This document shows, one piece after another, positions 56,154 to 64,000 of a DNA stretch of 64,000 bases. The position numbers and the translations under genes were made by a program. The notes beneath the pieces were generated by a model that worked only from the letters and a program-made list of their open reading frames with translations, had not been told where the DNA came from and did no database searches. How positions within the stretch are numbered: position 1 is the stretch's first letter; each line of letters opens with the position of its first letter. The stretch is from the NCBI GenBank assembly GCA_015179045.1, contig WHUZ01000007.1, positions 1,600,501 through 1,664,500 on the forward strand, read 5' to 3'. The stretch comes from Kalaharituber pfeilii (Eukaryota; Ascomycota; Pezizomycetes; Pezizales; Pezizaceae).

Positions 56154-57485
56154 CTACTTCCCTGCAAAATCCCCCACCACTACGCCCAAAATCCACACGT
56201 TCACCACAAAGAACCCCAACCCCGCCATCCCGAGCCCCGGCCAGAATGTTTGCTTCCCCATGAACTCGAGCTCGAACCCTTGCTGCAACCACAGTGCCTG
56301 CGCGGCCACCCACAGCACACACGCCGTGACCCCCAAGCCGGGCCTCTTCACCAGTGACGACTTGGGCAAGTAGAACGGTAAGAGCACAATGTACCACATG
56401 AAGTACTGGGACGTGCAGACCTTGTTGAACGTCACGAATGCGAACGTCTGTGCAAACATCGTTCCCGGGAGGTCGCTTTTGGCGAACGCGAGCGGGAGCA
56501 GGACGGTGGAGAGCAGGAGCTGGGGCAGGAACGGGGTGGAGGAGAAGTACGCTGAGGATGCGCTCCGGCCGGCTGGCGAGGAGACAAGGTGTAAGAGTGG
56601 GTTGTATGGGGAGAAGTTGTGGCGGTGGTCCAGCCGCGTAAGGTGGTGTAGGTATGTGTGTTGCAGGAACGGGAATCCGTAGATCGCATACATGGACCCC
56701 GTGAGGAAAGCGAATGTTGCGAGAGACGTGAGTGCAAAGATGAGGATGCGGCAGTTGGTAAGGACGCTTACAGGGTAGTCGACGAAGCGGGACTTGAGGG
56801 TAGGTTTATTTGGCAGCGAAGGGGCCATCCACCAGAGTATAGCGGGGGCGTATATAATCGGGTATATCTTCCAATGCACACACCACCCCAACAGCATCCC
56901 CGCCAGCACCGTCCTCCCCTCCACAACAGCCCACAACATCGCAATCACCATCACCCCCAGCAGTCCCTCGCTGCTCCCCCTTGTGCTTATCGTCGCCACC
57001 ATCGGATTCAGCAGCCAGATCAGACTGGTGAACTTGACCGCTCTTTCCCGGGACATGCCTTCCTTGCGCATCAGGATCTGTATTATCCCCCACCCCGCGC
57101 CAAGGTCACCCAGCGCGAACAAGACTTTGCCGAAGCTGAACCAGGCCAGACCCGGCAGGGTAGTGGGCAGCAAAAGCCATGCGAGCAGGGGCGTGTACCG
57201 GTACGTTTCGCGCGCGTAAGGCGAGTAGGCGTGAGAGGGGGAGCGGGTGAAGCGGGCGGCGTCCGTGAAGACGAGATAGTCGATGTCGGTGTATTTGATG
57301 GGGGAGGTGGAGTCTTGGTAGAGGCCGTAGAGGAGTAGAACGAAACGGAGGAGGAAGGAGAGGGTGAAGATCGGGACGGGGCGCCAAAAGCTAGAGGAAG
57401 TCTTTTTAGAGCCCTCAGAGGTGGCAGCAAGCTTTGCCGGCACGGCGGAGGTGCCCGGGGTGGTGCCGGGTGCCGGGGAAGCCAT
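56154..57485 (-). CDS. GPI14: GPI mannosyltransferase 1 (PIG-M)
   Basis: Single exon, 443 aa. This ER multi-pass enzyme (GT50 family) adds the first mannose to GlcN-acyl-PI from dolichol-phosphate mannose during GPI-anchor assembly. The lumenal DXD motif is in YTDIDYLVFTDAARF (DID at 67-69), followed by SPYARETYRYTPLLAWLL. About eight to ten hydrophobic segments are visible, as are the family blocks LGWCVHWKIYPIIYAPAI, THLYHHLTRLDHRHNFSPYN-type sequence, and NKVCTSQYFMWYIVLLPFYLP. The N-terminal 32 residues are a Ser/Thr/Ala-rich cytosolic extension. The start is the only ATG giving the first membrane helix. Confidence 0.94.
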   Translation of the reverse strand: MASPAPGTTPGTSAVPAKLAATSEGSKKTSSSFWRPVPIFTLSFLLRFVLLLYGLYQDSTSPIKYTDIDYLVFTDAARFTRSPSHAYSPYARETYRYTPLLAWLLLPTTLPGLAWFSFGKVLFALGDLGAGWGIIQILMRKEGMSRERAVKFTSLIWLLNPMVATISTRGSSEGLLGVMVIAMLWAVVEGRTVLAGMLLGWCVHWKIYPIIYAPAILWWMAPSLPNKPTLKSRFVDYPVSVLTNCRILIFALTSLATFAFLTGSMYAIYGFPFLQHTYLHHLTRLDHRHNFSPYNPLLHLVSSPAGRSASSAYFSSTPFLPQLLLSTVLLPLAFAKSDLPGTMFAQTFAFVTFNKVCTSQYFMWYIVLLPFYLPKSSLVKRPGLGVTACVLWVAAQALWLQQGFELEFMGKQTFWPGLGMAGLGFFVVNVWILGVVVGDFAGK

Positions 57486-58231
57486 GGTTAAATGTCTATA
57501 TGCAAGGGGAATATTAGAGATTATGTACTAAGTAGGCACAAATTTTAATTTGCACTGGCGGAGGAGTTTGCAATTGACCACGGGATTCAATTGTGGCCGG
57601 TTCAACCCGTGGGAGACAAATGCTCCAGAGGGCTGTGATGACGATGTTGCAGAGCTGTCCGAATGAACGGGCAGCTGGCGGTGCGTCTTGGCGGCTGTGC
57701 TGATATCCCGGTAAACATTGTTTACATTGCAGACAACGCCGTGCATGCATCCTTAACCAGCGCGTATTTACATAAATCTTCCCTTGCGGGCAATGATTTT
57801 CTACTACTGGTACTGTAGTGCCAGTCCTTCGGGGGTAGGGGAAAAATACTCAGAAGCGCTATGCATGTAGAATGTGCTCCAGCTGGCAGTGGGTCAAAGG
57901 TGAAGTAGGTATGACTTTTTGTCGACCAGTCTTCATACTCGCGCGTTCAAAAGGATTGGAACGGCTGACTAATGCATGAAAAATCATGTAATGCATACGA
58001 CTTCAAATGTTGTAGATACACTCAGCTTTGCCTAGCGTTGCGTCAATCACATTCACATTGAGTGAAGTGTCAGAATCATGACGTACCAAGGCAACAAGTA
58101 CTGCATATCATATCCCTAAGCACTGGTGCAGAGTGCTAGTAGTCTCGTGACCAGACAGTCAGCAGGATCGGTACTAATCCACCCCCCACCCCCCTCATCC
58201 TGCATCGCCGGAGCTATCTGCAATCACCATC
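57486..58231. other. divergent intergenic region of GPI14 and PrpD
   Basis: It should hold both promoters. At 58140-58156 lies TAGTCTCGTGACCAGAC, identical to the left arm of the micro-element at 24344, here without a clear partner arm or target duplication. No gene is seen. Confidence 0.5.
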
Positions 58232-60092
58232 ATGTCGTTCGTCAGCCGAAGCATCACCCGCTCTGCTTCTCGACTAAACCTCCCCACCTCCAGAATCACA
58301 TCCTCAGCTGTAGTCGCACCCCTACGGACAGCTCCATTTGCTGTTCGGACGATTGTTCCTGCCACAAAGCACACTGTCCCTACGTTCGGAAGCAGATTAG
58401 CCAGATTCAGTACAATGCCCTCTCTCCAGAAGCCAGAGGGTGCAACACCTGTGGTCAATGACAATATGGCACCGGAGGTGGATAAGGTATTGAAGGACAT
58501 TGCAGACTATGTGCATGATTACAAGATTGAAAGTCCATTGGCTGTATGTAGCGAGCTCAATTCCCTCCCTAGGCTTAGGTGTTCATTATTCCAAATCTAC
58601 TAAGGTTCAAACTAAGTATGGTCGTTGATAGTGGGAAACCGCAAGACTATGTCTTATCGACACCCTAGGCTGTGGTCTCGAGGCATTGAACTTTGAGCAG
58701 TGCACAAAGCTGTTGGGGCCTGTCATCCCAGGTACGTTACGGGCCAAACCATTCACTATCCTACGTCATAATTCTACTGCTCCGATCTAGCTTGCGATTC
58801 TTACCTTAATCCCACACACAACAGGCACAATTGTCCCCAACGGTACCAGAGTCCCAGGTACACCCTACCAACTCGATCCGGTCCGCGGCGCCTTCAACAT
58901 CGGCACTGCCATCCGCTGGCTGGATTACAACGATTGCTGGCTCGCAGCCGAATGGGGACACCCCTCTGATAACCTTGGCGGCATCCTCGCCGTTGCGGAC
59001 TGGCTCGCCCGCACCGCTAAAGCCGACCCCTCCTTAGGCATCCAAGTCCCCAAGGTTAAGGATGTCCTCGAGGCCATGATCAAAGCCCACGAAATCCAAG
59101 GCTGCTTAGCCCTCGAGAACTCGTTCAACCGCGTCGGCCTCGACCACGTCGTGCTCGTCAAGGTGGCCACCACCGCCGTCGTCAGCAAGCTCCTTGGGTG
59201 CACTAGAGAACAAACAATTGACGCCGTCTCTCAGGCTTGGGTGGACGGCCAGTCGCTCCGTACTTACCGTCACGCCCCCAATACCATGTCCCGCAAGTCT
59301 TGGGCTGCCGGAGATGCCTGCTCCCGTGCCGTAAACCTCGCCCTCATGGTCAAGATTGGCGGCGTCCAGGGCATCAAGTCTGTACTCACTGCAAAGACCT
59401 GGGGTTTCTACGACGTGCTGTTCAAGGGCAAGGAATTCAAGTATCAGCGCCCATATGGCAGCTACGTCATGGAGAACGTCCTATTCAAAATTTCGTATCC
59501 CGCAGAATTCCACTCGCAGACAGCGTGTGAGGCCGCAATGACGCTGCACCACAAGCTGAAGGAGGCAGGCAAAACCATCGAGGATATCAAGCACATCCGC
59601 ATCAGGACGCAAGATGCTGCGATTCGGATCATCGACAAGAAGGGCCCGCTCCACAACTACGCGGACCGCGACCACTGCATCCAGTATATGGTTGCCATAC
59701 CCCTCATCTTTGGCCGTCTGACAACCAAAGACTACAGCGATGACGTCGCCGCGGACCCGCGCATCGACGCCCTTCGTGACAAAATGGAGTGCATCGAAGA
59801 CACGCGGTTTTCTGCCGAGTACCACCACCCCGATAAGCGGTCCATTGGCAACGCCATCCTGATAACCTTCAATGATGGCACCACACTACCGGAGGTGGAG
59901 GTCGAGTATCCTATCGGGCATAAGTTTAGGAGAGAGGAGGGGATTCCATTGTTGATGGAGAAGTTTGCGAGGCATTTGAGGGGGCGGTTTGATGAGAATA
60001 AGTCGAGGAACATCGAACAGGCGAGTGAGAAGGGGAAAGTTGAGGGTATGGATGTAGATGCATATGTGGATTTGTATGTGATAAAGCAGTAG
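58232..60092 (+). CDS. prpD: mitochondrial 2-methylcitrate dehydratase (MmgE/PrpD family)
   Basis: Three exons, 58232-58543, 58632-58731 and 58825-60092, give 559 aa with consistent phases. The enzyme dehydrates 2-methylcitrate to 2-methyl-cis-aconitate in the methylcitrate cycle, which detoxifies propionyl-CoA in mitochondria. The first 60 residues are rich in Arg, Ser and Thr with no acidic residues, a typical mitochondrial presequence. Family blocks include [80 protein letters not shown], and [10 protein letters not shown]. Length fits eukaryotic PrpD once the presequence is removed. Confidence 0.94.
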
Positions 60093-61218
60093 GAGTTGGA
60101 ACGGGAGTGAAAGGGAACAAATGCATGGTAAATAAATCGGCATTGCGTGATATGGTGGTTTACGATGAATTTACCCATTAGCAGTTCATACTTAAAAAGT
60201 TAAGATTCATATGCTTCATATTGAGCGCACTGAGCAAACTTTGTTTGTGCATGAACATCCCTGGGAAAAAGTCACTGGGAATCCGATCACGTGTGCCCAC
60301 ACTTTGAATGGATTTCCTACGTTCCTGGTACGTAAGTTTGCAAAGCATTCTCAGCGGGAGGTGGATTGTAGATTGGATTCAGCTCTCGGAGATAGTCTCG
60401 ACCTGGAAAGCTACGCTGTTTGTGTCCCACAACCACGTGATAGGAGGAAGAGGAATGCAACCTACAATTTGGAAGTGCGGAAGTGGATGAAGGGGGCCAA
60501 ATTTGTACAATATAACATGAGCGTCATCGGAAGAACACAGAAGCGACTAAAACAAGAAAACGGCACAGTAGGTGTACGGTATCAAGAAAACAAGTTTTAA
60601 AACTCTCAACACATGTGGCCAGCTCACCTCAAATACGTCTGTTATCGTTTCAGCTTTGGAGTTCCCATCCAGCCACTTTCGTGTTTTGCTTTCCTTTGTT
60701 TTTCTCAGTTTCATTCCTCGCATACCGCCCCGTAGGCTATGGCGGGTGTAGAAGCTGCATCTAATGGAGATAAACCAAAAAAGAAACCCCTACACCAAGC
60801 AATCGGACCATTAAGCTTTTGATTCTTTTACTGAGGTAGCTGTTTGCGGATGTCCGAGTACGTCTATTGTTTTGATTGTGGATGCTGCGCAGTTCTGAAC
60901 TTAGGTATTCTGGTCTCAGACGTTGGGTGTTGAAATGGTCTCGGTAAACATATAGAATGGAATGTGGATTACACGGAGGACCCACATTTCTTCTATAAAG
61001 ATGCAGCGAACATACTTTTTTCTAAAGTTTTTCTTTTTTTTTTTTTTTCTTTTTTTTTTCTCCGGCTTGTAGCTTTTTGCAATGGCAGGGTTCTTGGATC
61101 CAAGTCCTATTGCCCAGAAGAGGCAAGCATCACCTAAAAAGCCCCTGCAAAAAAAAAAAAAGAAAAAAAGAAAAGAAAAGAAATATATAAATCACTTATG
61201 AGACTGCTCCCGTCCTCA

Positions 61219-61622
61219 GATGAAAGGAGTGTACTCAGCATGCGCATAGCTAATCTCAACCACCATAGGATGCCAACAGCGAGACCTCAAACAGGATCAT
61301 ATCCTACATTTGGTGGACCAGTTCCTAGAGATGGGCGCACTTACCTCCGACTATCGGCACAACTTGGTCGTCACAGTCGATGGCGGCGCACTGGAAAGAT
61401 GGGCAAAAGCAAAATCAGTAGCTATTGATGGAAATAAAAAATTGACCATCGTAACTCCTTTCGACTGTGATGACCAAGTTGTGCCGATAGTCGGAGGTAA
61501 GTGCGCCCATCTCTAGGAACCGGTCCACCAAATGTAGGATATGATCCTGTTTGAGGTCTCGCTGTTGGCATCCTATGGTGGTTGAGATTAGCTATGCGCA
61601 TGCTGAGTACACTCCTTTCATC
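61219..61622. repeat. near-perfect 162-bp inverted duplication with 80-bp spacer
   Basis: The arm 61219-61380 is repeated in reverse complement at 61461-61622 with only about two mismatches (near 61320 and 61371). The spacer is 61381-61460. The left arm and spacer share one open frame (LVDQFLEMGALTSDYRHN, VVTVDGGALERWAKAKS, DGNKKLTIVTP) that looks like part of a protein gene, of a family I do not know. Transcription through it would give a long hairpin RNA. Confidence 0.9.
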
Positions 61623-61667
61623 TCATAATAAATGAGAGAGCTGAAGTAGCAGATTAGGTCGAGAATG

Positions 61668-61740
61668 GCGTTGCTTAGGAGCAACACCCATGCATGAAAG
61701 TCCGCTTAGTCAGCGTCTGGTTACGAGACTAGCGTTGATT
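61668..61740. mobile_element. probable relic of the micro-element family
   Basis: GCGTTGCTT (61668-61676) and GCGTTGATT (61732-61740) are near-identical 9-mers flanking 55 bases. The right end, GTCTGGTTACGAGACTA (61715-61731), is a recognisable arm of the family, preceded by TTAGTCAGC as in the 47-bp element. The left arm is poorly preserved. Confidence 0.4.
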
Positions 61741-62556
61741 AGGATTCACTCAAGGAGAGCTGCATTGTCCTTGTGAGCCAACTGCTGGGCGCGGAGAGCT
61801 CAACTTTGGAGGCCAAGCCGATGTTAGCTCTCCCTCCATTTCTGCCAATGTTTACCAGTATACTTCTTCTGATGTTTTTCGGTGTGAGATGGTACAGTAT
61901 CTCCACGACATGGTGACAAGATGGTATAACACTCTTGTTAACCACTGAATGCTTTTATAACTGCATGCCATCTAATTTAGATCTTTGACACAGGAACAAC
62001 ACTATTACCCTCACTTGTCTAATATCTTTTCTATTATCTATCTTATCTATATCTATACTCTACTGACGGAAAAGCGCATCCTTTAGCCTCATCGGCACCT
62101 AGAAATGGCACATTCTTTGTGCCGTTTCGTAATTCGTCTATAGAACAGCAATCGTCTTGACGTCTGCTGAGCTTTAAATGTAGTTCCAGCTGGTGGCAGC
62201 CAGAATGGTGTTTTCTTCTTGGTGGTTGAATCTATTGTTGACATGTTTGTAGGATCCGGTCCATGGAATTGTCTGAACCATTGGAAGGCCAATCTCAAAA
62301 TGCATTAAACTCCTATAGATCAAGAAGGGCTGGCTAGGAAATAGATCTGAACTCCAATCAACAATTAGACGAGTACATGGATTGTGAGATGATTGATGTG
62401 CTTATAAATAAACTAACAATGCTTCGATAACAGCAGAACAGCGATTTCCTGTCATCTCTCTCTTCTTGTTCCGCTCCACCCACGTAAAGTGGTCGTATGC
62501 AAGCTGATTTCATCGCCAATTCTCATCCCTCCATCTCTTCACCTGCCTCCCTCCCA

Positions 62557-63708
62557 CTAATATACTACACTAGCCTTCAAAATTTCGTTCTCTTCCCTCA
62601 TGATCTCATAATCGTCCTCGCCGAGATCACTACAATTCTCCCAGAACAATTCAAATTCCGGATTCATGTTTTCGGCAGATGGGGGTGGGATAGCCCAGAT
62701 GTTCTCACGGAGGCGTTTGTGCTGTAGTGCGGAGAAAGGTCAGTCTACCTGTCATACTGGGGTGGAGACCTGCGGAGGGAGTTGAAAGGAGAGAGTGGGA
62801 TTAGGGGATGTTTTACGCGCTCGCGATCCTCGTTCATGCGTTGGTTGATAGTTTTTTCATCGAATTTTCGCTTTTTGTCTGTGTCGGAATTGGCGGTGAG
62901 ATTGCTGCTAGGAACGGAGAAACAGCGTAGTTAGTAATCTTGGGGTGGCATAAGAATTAGGAGGTGGCATAAATACATGTCCGCTTCAGACTCTCGCTCC
63001 GAGAGCAGCTTATCAATTGTATTCTTTGTACTTTGGTTGATGACAGATTTCTCGAGGAGGTTGCCCATCACCTATCAAGCAGCCAACCCTTCGAGACTCA
63101 GCGGAATGACCCACGCAAGAAAGGATGGGGCAGTGTATTGGAAAAAAAGGCGGTGGGAGTATGACTGACTCGCCTAGCCGTCCCAACGTTTGCCACTCCA
63201 GATCCATCCCGGGGAACAACGTTTTCGATGATGTTGAAGAGGTCCTTGCGGATCATGTCCATGTAGCCATCGAAGCCTTGTTTGGTGCCGGTTTCACAGA
63301 GGACTTCGATGAAATAAAGGAGGTTGACGCGAGTGTTCATGGGAACCTGGAAAGATGAAGGAGACATGTCAGTTATAGTCTTCCCTGCAAGCACAAGCTT
63401 CCTGAGAGCAATGGGACAAGTAAATCTCGGGTATATGCTTCTCAGCTTGTCCTCTTGTTGTGATTTAAAGTATTGTCTCAAAGTGAAGAAGCATGATAGC
63501 TAATTTATATAAAATTGCACTGATATTGATCTTGGGTATATTCGCCGTCACATACACTACCCAGCTGCTCCAAAATACATGAGTGCAAATCCTCGTGGAA
63601 TTCCTTATGCTTCAACGCAAACTGTGCACATGATTTCGCCGCTTGACTACTCGCGCTCAGTTTAGATAGTCGACTGGTGAATTGGAGGCGGGCTTCGAAT
63701 GCGTCCAT
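62557..63708 (-). CDS. CTK3: CTD kinase subunit gamma (Ctk3)
   Basis: Five exons, 63708-63556, 63346-63170, 63071-62977, 62907-62817 and 62721-62557, give 226 aa with every junction in frame. Ctk3 is the third subunit of CTDK-I, which with Ctk1 and Ctk2 phosphorylates serine 2 of the RNA polymerase II CTD during elongation. The N-terminal half is the CTD-interacting-domain-like helical fold (FEARLQFTSRLSKLSASSQ, ALKHKEFHEDLHSCILEQL, MNTRVNLLYFIEVLCE, YMDMIRKDLFNIIENVVP). The C-terminal half has LLSERESEADM, DRERHKRLRENIWAIP across the last junction, and an acidic end (DLGEDDYEIMREENEIL). The first intron (209 bp) is long for this genome. Confidence 0.92.
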
Positions 63709-64000
63709 TTGGATATAAAACCACGCTGCGTGGGAGCTGTGGTGCTGGGGGCGGATGTGCAGGGTAACCTTGATTTATTTATTTATCATAACGTTCGGGA
63801 CGGGGCGAGGTTGAGTGACGTCTTGGCATACCTAATCGTGCCCTCCTGTGTGCAACCTATGCGTGCTCCCAACAAACTTTCTCAAGTTTTGCAGACCTTC
63901 TTCGGAGAATGAATACCGACCTCGAAGCAGTCCGCAAGGCGGCTTTTCAGCAGGCACGTCCAGTCCCTTGACGTTTTTGACCACCTGTCCATATCTCAGT
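63709..64000. other. upstream region of CTK3; possible gene start at the edge
   Basis: The sequence holds the CTK3 promoter. From 63910 the plus strand reads MNTDLEAVRKAAFQQAR before a stop, which could be the first exon of a gene continuing past the window. This is too short to support. Confidence 0.25.

Larger units (their letters stand above)
60093..62556. other. gene-free interval with an inverted duplication
   Basis: No gene is supported. The 129-codon frame at 60211-60600 has no recognisable motif. Pyrimidine and purine runs occur at 61020-61060 and 61149-61190. The inverted duplication at 61219-61622 and the micro-element relic at 61668-61740 are described separately. Confidence 0.45.

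Noticed and set aside
60211..60600. 129-codon open frame after PrpD
   Set aside because: No recognisable motif, no splice partners and no coding bias; not reported as a gene.

Overview
This window is nuclear DNA of a filamentous ascomycete fungus. The genes carry short spliceosomal introns of about 50-100 bp with GT..AG ends and CTAAC-like branch points. They encode fungus-typical proteins: a Zn2Cys6 regulator, the DASH subunit Dam1, Rtt109, a NACHT-WD40 protein, Ctk3 and Per1. A cup-fungus (Pezizomycetes) origin would fit the gene style, but the sequence alone does not prove it. There is no operon structure, rRNA or CRISPR, and I found no convincing tRNA.

Layout. Bases 1-34,700 are gene-sparse and repeat-rich. 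Genes here are a secreted multi-domain polysaccharide deacetylase (3.5-5.9 kb), a broken 5' fragment of ALG10 (10.0-10.5 kb), a large NACHT-WD40 (NLR-like) gene with near-identical WD40 repeats (13.0-18.1 kb), a small heat-shock protein (20.2-20.9 kb), 6-phosphogluconolactonase (25.2-25.9 kb), an alpha/beta hydrolase (26.6-28.1 kb) and a DUF2470 membrane protein (29.9-30.7 kb). Between them lie Tc1/mariner-like MITEs flanked by TA, a Harbinger-like MITE flanked by TTA, other inverted-repeat elements, degraded gene fragments and several extremely short (11-47 bp) insertions flanked by 9-bp duplications.

Bases 34,700-64,000 are gene-dense housekeeping DNA: an Aro80-like Zn2Cys6 regulator, a TTC36-like TPR protein, deoxyhypusine synthase, EMC2, RTT109, DAM1, PER1, cofactor-independent phosphoglycerate mutase, GPI14, 2-methylcitrate dehydratase and CTK3. 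Most of these are GC-rich with one to six exons. Between PrpD and CTK3 lies a nearly perfect 162-bp inverted duplication.

Functional links are limited, as is usual in fungi. PER1 and GPI14 both act on GPI anchors and ALG10 on N-glycans in the ER. EMC2 inserts ER membrane proteins. 6PGL, iPGM and PrpD are central carbon metabolism. The NACHT-WD40 gene is the best candidate for a self/non-self recognition (fungal NLR) locus. The most unusual sequence signal is the set of tiny duplicated-target insertions at 24.0-24.5 kb and 48.9 kb.
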